From assembly GCA_030041335.1 (NCBI GenBank), contig JASHOB010000137.1:1-64000 (forward strand): 64,000 nucleotides of DNA. Direction: 5' to 3'. Positions 1 to 8,767 of the stretch are shown here, piece after piece (position 1 is the first letter of the stretch; every line of letters begins with the position of its first letter). The stretch is from Alphaproteobacteria bacterium (GTDB lineage Bacteria > Pseudomonadota > Alphaproteobacteria > ATCC43930 > CGMCC-115725). A program made the position numbers and the translations under genes. The notes under the pieces are model-generated. The model worked only from the letters and a program-made list of their open reading frames with translations. It was not told the DNA's origin and searched no databases.

Positions 1-671
1 TTAATGTGTTTCACCATCCGCATTGGGTCGGCGGCCCCCACCCCAGCATTTACGTGAATGTTGCTGCTTTGCAGTTTTGGTACCCCTACACACATTTGTT
101 CGCCCGTCAAAAATGTTCCTGTGAGCCATCAAAAGGAGCAATCCGGAACAAAGATTGTTAACCCCTCTCAAATTGCCGAGGATGCGGATTCGCAGTGGTT
201 TAGCTTCGAGTTTGGGCGTTCCGGGTTCCGTGGGGCAACCGTGCGCAGGTGCCGGCTGGCAAATAAGATCGGTGAGCTGGAGTGTACTCAAATGAACGGT
301 ACATCGGGCGGCGATCAAACTGATTGCGCTGGAAGCAGCTCGGCGACTGCGGCGGCGGTGCAGAAGGCAGGCGCGAAGCCCGTAGCGGCGCCGCTGTTGG
401 CGCCGCGCAACGGTCATGGCGATATCGCCGACCAGTTTGCCCATGCGGGGAATCCTTCATCGTGACGACATCCGGTCAAAATGACGGTATTTCTACGCCT
501 GACGAGAGTCTGGTCGCCGGCAGCAATCTCAGGTTGGAGGTTGGAGGTTGGAGAAAGTGTCAGTGGCATTTAGGCCGCGCGTTCCTCGAACAAACCTGAT
601 GTCGCTGAGATGTACCGGTTTCCAAGACCCCCACCGTGCAGATCGACCTGGACATTGATGGAGGCGAACTG
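1..671. other. No recognisable gene
   Basis: Several overlapping open frames exist on both strands, but none has family-like sequence, a convincing ribosome binding site or a consistent amino-acid profile. They are rich in Arg, Ala and Ser, as is typical of chance frames in GC-rich DNA. A short GC-rich direct repeat occurs near 531-550 (GGTTGGAGGTTGGAG). The last bases carry the Shine-Dalgarno sequence of the next gene. Confidence 0.5.
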
Positions 672-1136
672 ATGAGCAAACACGTCACCATTTCCCCGGA
701 CGAAGCCGCGGACCGCCTCGCGATCCGGGAGCTCGTCGAAACGTATGCACACTGCGCCGATCGTCGTGATGCCAAAGGTCAGATGTCTCTCTTTACCGCA
801 GACACCCACTTTGTCGTCTTCATGAATGCTAGGGATGCAACACCGTCACAGGAACTCCATTCGCGCGACGCGTTGGCTCCAGTTTTAGCAGACCTGAACA
901 AATACGACGCCACCATGCACTTTGTCGGACAAAGCACGATCTCTGCGCTCACAGGCAACCGAGCCACCGGGGAAACGTACTGCCTGGCACATCACGTTAC
1001 GGTCGACGCCGGAAGACGAAGCCTGATGATTGCCGCGCTTCGCTACCTCGACACCTTCGTGAAAATGGACGGCGCTTGGCTCTTCGCCGAGCGGCTGCTC
1101 TACGTCGACTGGCTCGAGGAGCGCGCAATGGCATGA
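672..1136 (+). CDS. SnoaL-like / NTF2-fold protein
   Basis: A 154-residue protein with the pattern of the SnoaL_4 branch of the NTF2-like fold. The N-terminal helix reads AADRLAIRELVETYAHCADR, followed by a segment with a D-x-H around FTADTHFV, a central H-F-V-G strand and a C-terminal WLFAERLLYVDW. This fold forms a small cone-shaped pocket used by polyketide cyclases, dehydratases and ring-hydroxylating dioxygenase beta subunits. The substrate here cannot be told. The ATG at 672 was chosen over the upstream in-frame start at 636 because a GGAGG-like sequence sits about 8 bases before it and the domain begins soon after. No operon partner is obvious: about 540 bases without a clear gene follow. 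Confidence 0.8.
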   Translation: MSKHVTISPDEAADRLAIRELVETYAHCADRRDAKGQMSLFTADTHFVVFMNARDATPSQELHSRDALAPVLADLNKYDATMHFVGQSTISALTGNRATGETYCLAHHVTVDAGRRSLMIAALRYLDTFVKMDGAWLFAERLLYVDWLEERAMA

Positions 1137-1677
1137 CATTCCAATCAACAACCAATACGCTCTGGAGTCGTGGCTGAACTCAGAATTTTGCAGGAGGGCA
1201 TGCGATATCCTGCTATCCCGTCAGACGCAAGTGGACGTGCTGGGGCGACGAGGCCAAGGCGAAACTCGGCGGGACACCATTCAGGTGGAATATGTCGGTG
1301 TTCCGAAGAAACTGGGTGCACATGTCTTCAGGCTTATGTGGACAGGATGTTCATGATCCTGACTAAAGAGAGCGTCGATGCTGCGGCAAATGGGATGCAG
1401 GTCGACGGTAACAAGCGTTGACGCCATTGCCCGTGGCACGGATCGGCAGCCATCATCAGAGAACCGATCACGGCCTTTCTGGCCCGCGAGATGTGTAGTG
1501 TCCGCGAAGTTCCTTGACTTGTGCTACCCTATTCGCGGCATTGGACTCGTTAAGTTGTGGATTCGGCAGCGCTTAGGCCAGATGGGAAGGGATCACCCCG
1601 TCCAGGGATGAAGGGAAAGTCCGGAACGCAGTCATGAAAACTACGCGGCGCTCGGGCAACGATTGGGTTTGCCACTA
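1137..1677. other. Intergenic stretch, no firm gene
   Basis: No convincing gene. A plus-strand frame around 1255-1352 reads coding-like (DTIQVEYVGVPKKLGAHVF) but has stops close by and no start. It may be the remnant of a gene I cannot identify. Confidence 0.4.
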
Positions 1678-2667
1678 ATGGCCCTCAAAACGCCTGACAG
1701 CGGAGGGGTTGTTGACGACAAGGAGATCATCGAGGCGCTGGAAAGGCGACTCGGACGGCTCCACGCACGACAGCGATTAGGCATCGAAAACGACCATGAA
1801 ACCCAGATCTTCGGGCACGGACTGAACTTCTTTCACATCGAGAACTGGTATTCTGTCCATTCGTTGATCCGCAATTCGCTTTGGTTGGCGGGTCTCTACT
1901 CGCGCGGTCTGAGGAATGCCGAGCGGATTGTTATCAGACACAACCATGTCATTTCGCCCGTGCTTCCCACGGCTTTTGATGGGTTCGCAATCCTGCATCT
2001 CAGCGACTTGCACGTGGACATGAATCAGGGCGCCATGCAGCGCCTCGGCGAACTGGTGGCTGGCTTGGACTACGACCTTTGCGTTCTGACGGGCGACTAT
2101 CGCGGAAAGACGTTTGGCTCGTTCGACGAGACACTCGGCGGAATAGCGCGCGTGTGCGAGCGCCTGCGCGGGGTTATTTATGCGGTCCTAGGCAATCACG
2201 ACACGATCCGCATGGTGCCCGGCCTGGAGGCCTTGGGCATCCGCTTGCTCCTCAACGAATGCGACGTAATCGTGCGTGGCGATGATCGCATTTATCTTGC
2301 CGGCATCGACGATGCGCATTTCTTCCGCGTCGACAACATCGAAAAGGCTGCGTCGCCAATCCCAGTTGACGGATTCTCGATCCTGCTGTCGCATACGCCT
2401 GAGGTCTATCGCCAGGCTGCACACGCTGGCTTTAACCTTCTGCTGAGCGGCCATACGCATGGCGGGCAAATCTGCCTGCCAGGCTCGATTCCCATCACGC
2501 TCGATTCAGTCTTGCCCAGGCGGCTGGGATCGGGCGCGTGGCGGTATGGCAGCATGATGGGCTACACCTCGGCCGGGGCTGGATCGTCCATCGTGCCCGT
2601 GCGTCTCAATTGTCCACCCGAAATCACCGTGCACCACCTGCGGCATACCCAAAAGGGCCCTCTATAA
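1678..2667 (+). CDS. Calcineurin-like metallophosphoesterase
   Basis: A protein of about 329 residues with the ordered metal-binding motifs of the YkuE-type metallophosphoesterase branch: D-x-H in HLSDLHVD, GD in LTGDY, GNHD, a lone His in LLSHTPE, and GHTHGGQ near the C-terminus. These ligands hold two metal ions that hydrolyse phosphomono- or phosphodiesters. The first ~100 residues are a family-specific extension without a signal peptide or clear membrane helix, unlike many YkuE proteins that are membrane-anchored. ATG 1678 is used; an in-frame TTG at 1663 would add five residues, and neither has a strong Shine-Dalgarno. The natural substrate is unknown. It stands alone, followed by a broken gene on the opposite strand. 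Confidence 0.88.
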   Translation: MALKTPDSGGVVDDKEIIEALERRLGRLHARQRLGIENDHETQIFGHGLNFFHIENWYSVHSLIRNSLWLAGLYSRGLRNAERIVIRHNHVISPVLPTAFDGFAILHLSDLHVDMNQGAMQRLGELVAGLDYDLCVLTGDYRGKTFGSFDETLGGIARVCERLRGVIYAVLGNHDTIRMVPGLEALGIRLLLNECDVIVRGDDRIYLAGIDDAHFFRVDNIEKAASPIPVDGFSILLSHTPEVYRQAAHAGFNLLLSGHTHGGQICLPGSIPITLDSVLPRRLGSGAWRYGSMMGYTSAGAGSSIVPVRLNCPPEITVHHLRHTQKGPL

Positions 2668-2986
2668 GGGCGCGGCGCCCGATGTGGCGCCGTGGAACAA
2701 TTCCCTAGACCGACCTTCGCGCGGCGACCCAGTTCGGCCATCACCGCAATGAATGTATCGCGCCCGGCCTTGCTTTCATTTTGGCTCAGCTCAACCAGCA
2801 TCGCGCCCCATGGACGATGGACGGAAAATACATCGTCATCGGGTTGAAGCCCTCGTCGATCATCTCTTTCACGAAATCCAGCGTGGTGAGGAAACGATCG
2901 TCGAACAGCACTTCGTGCATCGCCCAATCGGGATGGGAAAGCGTTACCGTGTCCACCAGCCGCTCGCACGCATAATTGGCTTTCAC
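2668..2986 (-). pseudogene. Glycine dehydrogenase subunit 2 (GcvPB) C-terminal remnant
   Basis: Read on the minus strand from 2986, the sequence gives ANYACERL, then an MHE motif, TTLDFVKEMIDEGFNP and a YFPSIVHGA-like stretch. This is the characteristic C-terminal region of the PLP-dependent P-protein of the glycine cleavage system. Near 2810 the frame breaks after HGA. One frame over, the continuation reads MLVELSQNESKAGRDTFI and then APHRAPRP, again the family's tail. One extra base therefore disrupts it. The upstream ~400 residues with the PLP lysine are absent, so this is a fragment that cannot encode an active enzyme. No other gcv gene is nearby. Confidence 0.8.
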
Positions 2987-3215
2987 ACCCGATCTCCCGA
3001 AGCTTGGCGCAGGCCGTCAGAGCCGTGAATCAGGATAAACGCGAGGGCGCGTACGACGCGGCGCGGCCTCGACCCCTGATCGTGAGGGCCGCGCACTTTA
3101 GCGATGCGCCCTCCTCCACCAACACCTCGATACCGCAACTGGCCTAACGCCGGTCTTGCGCCGGTACCGTCTTCGGAATTTGGCGCGTGCTGTCCCGCTC
3201 TCGGACGGCGGTCTA

Positions 3216-4004
3216 TCACCGGCCGACAAATACTGGGGCGCGCTTTTCCGCGAAGGCGCGCACGGCTGCCTTGTGATCCTCGGTCTGCCCGGTCTCTATC
3301 TGATGCAGAGCCTCGAGATCGAGCAATTCGGCCAAGGTGCCGCTTTCCGCGGCGTTGAAATGCTGCTTCATCAGGCCGAGTGCGATGCGCGGCCCCTTCG
3401 CCAGCTTTCGGGCGAGCGCCATCGTGGCGTCGAGCAACTCGCCTTCCGGGACGACCACGTTGGCCACGCCTAGAGCAAGCGCCTGCGCGGCGTCCAGCGG
3501 CTCGGCGGTGTAATAGAGCTCCCGAGCCTTCCCAGTGCCGATAAGCTTCGACAGGAAAAAACTGCCGCCGAAATCGCCGGAAAATCCCACTTTTGCGAAG
3601 GCAGTGAGAAAAAGCGCAGACCGGGAAGCAACACGCAAATCGCAGGCCAGAGCCAGCGACAGCCCGGCGCCAGCGGCGGGCCCGTTCACCATGGCGATGG
3701 TCGGCTTCGGCATTTCGTGCAAGAGGCGCGAGACTTCCATTCGTCCGCGCAAATCCTTCACAGCCTGCGGCAAGCTGCGCTGCGTCGAACCTTCGGCCAT
3801 GCTCTTCACGTCGCCGCCCGAGCAAAACGCACGACCGGCGCCCGTTAGCACTACCACCCCCACGGCCGCGTCCTGCGCAAGCCGGGGCAAAGCTTCGAGT
3901 AGGCCCTCCATTATCGGGGTCGAGAGCGCATTGAGGCGCTCAGGCCGGTTGAACGTCAGTAAGGCAATGCCTTCCGAGATGCTCTCAAGCAGCTGCTGTT
4001 CCAT
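3216..4004 (-). CDS. Enoyl-CoA hydratase/isomerase (crotonase fold), PaaG-like
   Basis: A full-length 262-residue crotonase-superfamily protein. The oxyanion-hole segments are CSGGDVKSM (residues 61-69) and GPAAGAGLSLALACD (108-122). The two Glu residues of classical hydratases are not in place: the region reads FLTAFAKVGFSGDFGG, with Asp144 where PaaG-type ring-epoxide or double-bond isomerases carry their catalytic Asp. An isomerase acting on an aromatic-derived or unsaturated acyl-CoA is therefore more likely than a simple hydratase. It is divergent from nothing: the HxlR regulator upstream runs the same way, about 100 bases before it, and both could be transcribed together. The specific substrate is not determinable. 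Confidence 0.88.
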   Translation of the reverse strand: MEQQLLESISEGIALLTFNRPERLNALSTPIMEGLLEALPRLAQDAAVGVVVLTGAGRAFCSGGDVKSMAEGSTQRSLPQAVKDLRGRMEVSRLLHEMPKPTIAMVNGPAAGAGLSLALACDLRVASRSALFLTAFAKVGFSGDFGGSFFLSKLIGTGKARELYYTAEPLDAAQALALGVANVVVPEGELLDATMALARKLAKGPRIALGLMKQHFNAAESGTLAELLDLEALHQIETGQTEDHKAAVRAFAEKRAPVFVGR

Positions 4005-4102
4005 GGTGCTTTCTCCTTTGCCTGCTGTTTTGCCTCGACCATGGCGGCATCAACGGTACGGCCAGCTACTGGGTTCCCCGCCACTTGCGGCCTGCATTTT
4101 CC

Positions 4103-4609
4103 TCAACCAACACCGTTGTCGAGGCGCCGCTGCATGTGGTGCGGCCGCTCGCTCGACGGATCCGCTCCGGGACCAAGATGCACGTGCACCGCCTTAGGGG
4201 AAAGCGGCTCGCCGCATTCGGAGCAGGTCATCACCGGATCGAACATCTTGCCACAGAGTTTGTGTTGATGAAGCCGGGGGCGACCGCGCTCATCGATCAT
4301 ATGGACATCGCCCCAATGCACGATCGCCATCATAACCGGGTGGAGGTCGAGGCCTTTCTGCGTGAGGATGTATTCGTACCGCTTAGGGCGCTCCTGGTAG
4401 GGGACGCGGCGCAGCACGCCGTAGCGGACCAGCTTCTTCAGCCGATCGGCCAGCACGTGCCGCGTCACGCCGAGCCGCGCCTGGAAATCCTCGAAGCGCC
4501 GCACGCGCAAAAAGCAATCTCGAAGAATGAGCAGGGTCCACCGGTCGCCAATCACGGCCACCGTCCGCGCGACCGAACATTGCTCCTCCTCCAGCGCATT
4601 CCATTTCAT
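4103..4609 (-). CDS. HxlR-family transcriptional regulator
   Basis: A 168-residue protein with the hallmark HxlR winged helix. CSVARTVAVIGDRWTLLILR is followed by FEDFQARLGVTRHVLADRLK (recognition helix) and a wing with YQERPKRYEYILT. The C-terminal ~50 residues contain a C-x2-C (CSECGEP) and extra His residues, which may bind a metal. HxlR proteins are dimeric, usually ligand- or redox-responsive repressors or activators of adjacent genes. It is divergent from the DsbA-fold isomerase gene at 4931, with a clear sigma-70 promoter in the 320-base gap, so it probably controls that side, the crotonase gene, or both. Confidence 0.9.
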   Translation of the reverse strand: MKWNALEEEQCSVARTVAVIGDRWTLLILRDCFLRVRRFEDFQARLGVTRHVLADRLKKLVRYGVLRRVPYQERPKRYEYILTQKGLDLHPVMMAIVHWGDVHMIDERGRPRLHQHKLCGKMFDPVMTCSECGEPLSPKAVHVHLGPGADPSSERPHHMQRRLDNGVG

Positions 4610-4827
4610 CCGCTTCTCCGATTTCGTTCGTTTTCAGTTCATCATTCTTGGCCCGCGATGCGCGCTTGCTACCAGCCAGGCGGAGAGAGCGTACCGTTTT
4701 GATACTTACTATGCAAGGCTTGGGCAATATCGATAGCGTAATTAGTGCCATAGAAGCAATCCAATCCAGTGCTTGAGTTCGGCTCCGGATCTGTCGCTTG
4801 TTGGAAATGCCGGGGCGTGGATTATGT

Positions 4828-4856
4828 TTGACAGTGCTAAAATAGAACGTTATAGA
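4828..4856 (+). promoter_or_regulatory. Sigma-70 promoter for the 4931 gene
   Basis: TTGACA at 4828-4833, an exact 17-base spacer, then TATAGA at 4851-4856, placing transcription start near 4863 and about 70 bases before the ATG at 4931. The spacer and -10 region include AACGTT, a small palindrome that an HxlR dimer could cover. A consensus -35 is uncommon in this GC-rich genome. Confidence 0.6.
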
Positions 4857-4930
4857 GGCGATTGCGGCGAGGCGGCTGCCCGGTAACGCTCGGACGAAAT
4901 GGCGAACAGCAAATCGGAGCGGAGGCGAAG

Positions 4931-5578
4931 ATGGCACCCCCCAAGGTCGAGTTCATGTTCGACTTCGGCAGTCCGAATGCCTATCTGGCCGAGCTGGTCA
5001 TCCCACAAATCGAGAAACGCACCGGCGTCAAGTTCGATTATGTGCCGGTGCTGCTCGGCGGCATCTATAAGCTTACCAACAACCGCTCGCCGGCTGACTA
5101 TCTGCGCGGCGTCAGGAACAAGCCGGAATTCATGGAGCTCGAGACGCAACGCTTCCTTCGCCGGCACAACATCACCAGCTTTCACAAGAACCCCTTCTTC
5201 CCGGTCAACACCTTGCAATTGATGCGGGGCGCCGTCGCGGCGCAGTTCGAGGGCGTGTTCGAGCCCTATTTTCACGCCGCCTACCATCACATGTGGGAAG
5301 AGCCCAAGAAGATGGATGATCCGCAAGTCGCGCGGCAAGCCTTCACCACTTCGAATATCGACTATGACCGGCTCGCCCTGCGAGCGCAGGAAGCCGATGT
5401 CAAGAACCGCCTCATCGAGCTGACACAGAATGCCGTCGACCGCGGCGCCTTTGGCTCCCCCACCTTCTTCGTCGGAGAGGAAATATTTTTCGGCAAAGAC
5501 CAGCTGCGCGACGTCGAGGAAGCCCTTGTCGGGGCAAGCACGGCGCTGCCGGGCGAACCGAGAAAATCGCCGAGCTGA
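4931..5578 (+). CDS. DsbA-fold 2-hydroxychromene-2-carboxylate isomerase family protein
   Basis: A 215-residue protein of the HCCA isomerase / kappa-GST branch of the thioredoxin fold. The N-terminus reads FMFDFGSPNAYLAELVIPQI, where the Ser after FDFG is the glutathione-activating position. A central helical insertion (residues ~45-150) precedes GAFGSPTFFVGEEIFFGKDQ, the usual cis-Pro and C-terminal block. In naphthalene degradation such enzymes interconvert ring-fission products using glutathione, but many relatives have other or unknown substrates. ATG 4931 follows GGAGGCGA, a good ribosome binding site. It heads a plus-strand series running to 9469 and is preceded by a strong promoter. 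Confidence 0.85.
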   Translation: MAPPKVEFMFDFGSPNAYLAELVIPQIEKRTGVKFDYVPVLLGGIYKLTNNRSPADYLRGVRNKPEFMELETQRFLRRHNITSFHKNPFFPVNTLQLMRGAVAAQFEGVFEPYFHAAYHHMWEEPKKMDDPQVARQAFTTSNIDYDRLALRAQEADVKNRLIELTQNAVDRGAFGSPTFFVGEEIFFGKDQLRDVEEALVGASTALPGEPRKSPS

Positions 5579-5614
5579 TTTGCTATCAGCTGGTCTGCCA
5601 TGGAGGGCGCCCTG

Positions 5615-5830
5615 ATGAACGCGATCGATCGGCTGTCGGCGGCAGGCATTCTGAAAGGGCTGTCGTTACCGGTCCACGTCGTGGTTGCGAGACATATGGT
5701 GGAAAGACCCGACCACCCTGCCCTGGTCGAGTCCGACATCAGCTGCAGCTATCGCGCCTTTGCCGATGCGATCGACACCTACGTCGAGGATTTTCGGGGA
5801 TTAGTGATCCGGCCCGCCCGGCTGTCCTAG
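5615..5830 (+). pseudogene. Truncated N-terminus of an AMP-dependent acyl-CoA synthetase
   Basis: A 71-codon frame whose middle reads ERPDHPALVESD and then SYRAFADAID. This matches the conserved first strand-turn of adenylate-forming acyl-CoA ligases (P-x-x-P-A-L-V ... T/S-Y-x-E-L). A full enzyme has 500-600 residues with a Ser/Thr/Gly-rich P-loop, which is absent; the frame ends just upstream of the SDR. A GGAGGG precedes the ATG. This is best read as a ligase gene lost by internal deletion, leaving its start. A genuine 71-residue protein is the alternative. Confidence 0.5.
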
Positions 5831-5866
5831 GCTTGGCCCGGCAAGTCGGCGCACAGGAGGCAAGTC

Positions 5867-6610
5867 GTGACCACGAGAAATCACACGGTAGCCGTGATCG
5901 GAGCTGGCGACTTCATCGGCTCGGAGATTGCCAAGAAATTTGCCGCGGAAGGGTTCACTGTCTTCGTCGGGCGGCGCAACGGCGACAAGCTGGCGCCACT
6001 CGTTGCAGAAATCCAATCTGCCGGTGGCACTGCCCTTGCCCGTACTCTCGATGCGCGCAAGGAAGAGGAGATCGCCACCTTCCTGTCGGACGCGGACAAG
6101 CATGCTCCCCTCGAAGTGTGCGTTTTCAACATCGGCGCCAACGTCAATTTTCCGCTCCTTGAAACGACGGAACGCGTTTTTCGAAAGGTGTGGGAGATGG
6201 CCTGTTGTTCCGGCTTTCTCGCGGGAAGGGAAGCAGCACGGCTGATGTTGCCGCGCGGCCGCGGTAGCATCTTCTTCACCGGCGCCACCGCGAGCCTGCG
6301 CGGGGGCGTGGGCTATGCCGCCTTCGCCAGCGCCAAGTTCGGCTTGCGCGCGGTCGCTCAGGCGGCTGCGCGCGAACTCTGGCCGAAGAACATCCATGTC
6401 GCCCATCTCATCATCGACTCCGGCGTCGACACCGCCTGGGTAAGAGAGAGGATCAAGCAGCGCGAAGGGCAAGCGGCGCTGGACAATCTCGATCCGAACC
6501 GGCTCATGCCACCCGCTGCGGTCGCCGAGGCTTACTGGCAGCTCTACCTCCAGCCGCGTAACGCCTGGGTTTTCGAGCAGGAAATCCGTCCCTTCGGCGA
6601 GAAATGGTGA
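5867..6610 (+). CDS. Atypical short-chain dehydrogenase/reductase (Phe for Tyr)
   Basis: A 247-residue Rossmann-fold protein. It has the cofactor loop GAGDFIG (12-18), an Arg pair after strand 2 (GRRN) suggesting NADP(H), and NIGA (89-92) replacing NNAG. Where classical SDRs have Y-x-x-x-K, this one has Phe153-A-S-A-Lys157. The Tyr that normally donates the proton is therefore missing, though Tyr150 is three residues away. This belongs to a recurring SDR group with AFA-x-x-K. Activity may differ from ordinary alcohol/ketone oxidoreduction. The GTG start has ACAGGAGG eight bases upstream. It resembles the SDR at 8768 and shares its conserved ending (RPFGEKW versus RPYGETW). Confidence 0.88.
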   Translation: MTTRNHTVAVIGAGDFIGSEIAKKFAAEGFTVFVGRRNGDKLAPLVAEIQSAGGTALARTLDARKEEEIATFLSDADKHAPLEVCVFNIGANVNFPLLETTERVFRKVWEMACCSGFLAGREAARLMLPRGRGSIFFTGATASLRGGVGYAAFASAKFGLRAVAQAAARELWPKNIHVAHLIIDSGVDTAWVRERIKQREGQAALDNLDPNRLMPPAAVAEAYWQLYLQPRNAWVFEQEIRPFGEKW

Positions 6611-6780
6611 CGGGCTGCGGCGCGTGAAGCATGGGCAGAGAACCCTTGGAATTGACCCGATGCAAGAAGGGCTGGACCGGCCGCTGTGGCCCTACGAATA
6701 TGGCGGCTCTTACTGGACGATCACGCGATGCTGCATTTCTGAGCAGAAGACCTCCCGCGCCGCCACCCCTGCCTCCCTTG

Positions 6781-6912
6781 GCCTTCGGAAAAACGGCTCG
6801 GCTCGCGGGCCATCTCTTGATCGAAAGCCAGCGGCGCCGGCGCAAATACGGCGTCGTTGCCATGTGCGTTGCCGGCAGCATGGACGCTGCCGGCCACTCC
6901 GAAGCTATCCAT
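6781..6912 (+). pseudogene. Thiolase C-terminal remnant
   Basis: In one frame the sequence reads GKTARLAGHLLIE, then RRRRKYGVVAMCVAGSMDAA. This resembles the C-terminal signature of acetyl-CoA acetyltransferases (small-residue GAR-L-x-x-L-L, R-R-x-x-x-Y-G-x-x-x-x-C-x-G-G-x-G). The Cys of the second active-site block is present, but the G-H-P-x-G block before it and all of the N-terminal domain are missing. It lies between an SDR and a nitronate monooxygenase, as a thiolase might in a beta-oxidation cluster. The match is short, so this is a cautious call. Confidence 0.45.
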
Positions 6913-6944
6913 CGAGTTGGTCGCAACCGGGTCCGGAGGTTCGT

Positions 6945-7954
6945 CTGAAAACCGCCATCACCGAAATGTTTGGCATCCGCCACCCCATCATCCAGGGTGG
7001 CATGCATTATGTCGGGTTTGCGGAGCTTGCCGCGGCAGTTTCGAAGGCAGGCGGTCTCGGCATCATTACCGGGTTGACACAGAAGACGCCCGAGCTCCTG
7101 GCACGTGAGATCGCGCGCTGCCGCGGCATGACCGACAACCCCTTCGCGGTGAACCTGACGTTCCTGCGGACATTCGCCGACCCGCCCTATCCCGAATACA
7201 TCGCCGCCATTGTCGAGGGCGGGATCAAGATCGTTGAAACCGCCGGGCGCAGCCCTGAGCGATACATGGCGGCGCTCAAGACGGCCGACATCAAGGTCAT
7301 CCACGAATGCACCTCGGTTCGCCATTCGCTCAAGCGGAGCGCATCGGCTGCGACGCGGTCAGCGTCGACGGTTTCGAATGCGGTGGCCACCCCGGCGAGG
7401 ACGACATCCCCAATATGATCCTGCTGCCCCGCGTCGCCGACGAGCTAAAGATCCCATTCGTCGCCTCGGGCGGCATGGCGGATGCGCGCAGCCTGGTGGC
7501 GGCGCTGGCCTTGGGCGCCACCGGCATGGACATGGGCACGCGTTTCATCGCCACGAGGGAGGCGCCGGTGCACCAGAACGTCAAAGAGGCGATCGTAACG
7601 GCAACAGAACTTGATACGCGCCTCATCATGCGGGCGCTCCGCACTACCGAGCGCGTGCTGAGGAATCCCGGCGTCGATAAGTTGCTGGCGATCGAGCGCG
7701 AGAAAGGCGCCAATCTCACCATCAACGATATTCACGATCAGGTCGCCGGCGTCTATCCCAAGACCATGATCGACGGCGAGCTGAATGCTGGTGCCTGGAG
7801 CTGCGGCATGGTCGTGGGCTTGATCCGTGATACCCCGACCGTTGCCGAGCTGATCGATCGAATCATGCGCGAGGCAGAGCAGCTGATCCGCGGCCGCCTA
7901 GCCGCACTACTCGAGCGCGGCGAAGCACCGGCGACGGCTGTGGTCTGTGACTGA
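6945..7954 (+). pseudogene. Nitronate monooxygenase (2-nitropropane dioxygenase family), frameshifted
   Basis: The first segment gives EMFGIRHPIIQGGMHYVG and the FMN-binding beginnings of the nitronate monooxygenase barrel up to IKVIHECTSVRH. Around 7336 the frame breaks, and the adjacent frame continues with AERIGCDAVSVDGFECGGHP, FVASGGMADARS and TGMDMGTRFIATREAP, which are the phosphate-binding and flavin motifs of the family. Restoring one base (a G after CTCAAG) would join them into about 337 residues. Such FMN enzymes oxidise alkyl nitronates, or in related members act on unsaturated acyl-CoA. No ATG precedes the family's usual MKT-x-ITE start: the matching codon is CTG at 6945, seven bases after GGAGG, with the next ATG at 6966. 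It may be a true pseudogene or a sequencing error. Confidence 0.8.
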
Positions 7955-7973
7955 GCCGCAGGAGGAGGTTAGC

Positions 7974-8744
7974 ATGACGGATCACCTGAAGATCATACGC
8001 CACGGCGCGGTGCTCGAAATCACCTTCGCTCGCCCAGAGAAGAAGAACGCGCTGTCGAACGCGATGTACCGGGCCGCGACCGGGCAGCTGAACGCCGCCG
8101 AGAAGGATACGAGCGTACGTGTGTTGTTATTTAGCGCCGAAGGCGACGCCTTTACCGCCGGCAACGACATCGCTGATTTCGCCGCCGTCGCCTCGGGAAA
8201 AGGCGAGCCGCCGCAGGCTCATGCCTTTATTGATGCACTCGCGCGCGCCGAGAAGCCGATCGTGGCCGCCGTCCCGGGGCTCGCCGTCGGGGTTGGCACG
8301 ACGATGCTCCTGCACTGCGACCTGGTCTATCTCTCTGATACGGCCAAACTAACGACACCGTTCGTCAACTTGGCGCTGGTGCCGGAAGCAGCCTCCAGCC
8401 TGCTCTTGCCGGCACGCATTGGCCATCTCCGTGCCTTCGCCATGTTTGCGCTCGGTGAGGCCCTCTCCGCCGCCGAGGCCCTCACCTTGGGGCTTGCCAA
8501 CAAAGTTCTGCCCAAAGACGCGCTCCTCGATGCCGCGCGCGAAGCGGCGCAGGCGTTGGCCACCCGACCGCTTGGCTCGCTGGTCGCGACCAAGAAACTG
8601 ATGCGCGACGCAAACCGGATCCTCGCTCAAATCGCCAACGAGGGCGCGATCTTCAAGGAGCGACTCCAAACGCCCGAGGCGCGCGAGGCCTTCGCCGCCT
8701 TTGCCGAGCGGCGGCAGCCCGATTTCAGCAAGTTCGCATCTTAA
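7974..8744 (+). CDS. Enoyl-CoA hydratase/isomerase
   Basis: A 256-residue crotonase-fold protein. Motifs are FARPEKKNALS (N-terminal beta-strand and CoA contact), the oxyanion-hole segment FTAGNDIADF, GLAVGVGTTMLLHCD, and the catalytic Glu in VPEAASSLLLPARIG. This last pattern is typical of the delta3,delta2-enoyl-CoA isomerase/hydratase-like branch. The ATG at 7974 follows AGGAGGAGG. It overlaps nothing and is 19 bases after the nitronate monooxygenase stop and 23 bases before the next SDR, so the three are probably one transcript. The substrate is unknown, but neighbours point to CoA-thioester degradation. Confidence 0.9.
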   Translation: MTDHLKIIRHGAVLEITFARPEKKNALSNAMYRAATGQLNAAEKDTSVRVLLFSAEGDAFTAGNDIADFAAVASGKGEPPQAHAFIDALARAEKPIVAAVPGLAVGVGTTMLLHCDLVYLSDTAKLTTPFVNLALVPEAASSLLLPARIGHLRAFAMFALGEALSAAEALTLGLANKVLPKDALLDAAREAAQALATRPLGSLVATKKLMRDANRILAQIANEGAIFKERLQTPEAREAFAAFAERRQPDFSKFAS

Positions 8745-8767
8745 GGCGAGCAGCAGAGGAGCGTCAC

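Noticed and set aside
1600-1640. GGGAAAGTCCGGAACGC resembles a conserved piece of RNase P RNA
   Set aside because: None of the other conserved RNase P RNA blocks or the expected pairing partner is found nearby; treated as chance similarity.
2983-3825. Long minus-strand frame of 280 codons
   Set aside because: Arg/Gly-rich shadow of the crotonase gene in another frame; no family pattern.
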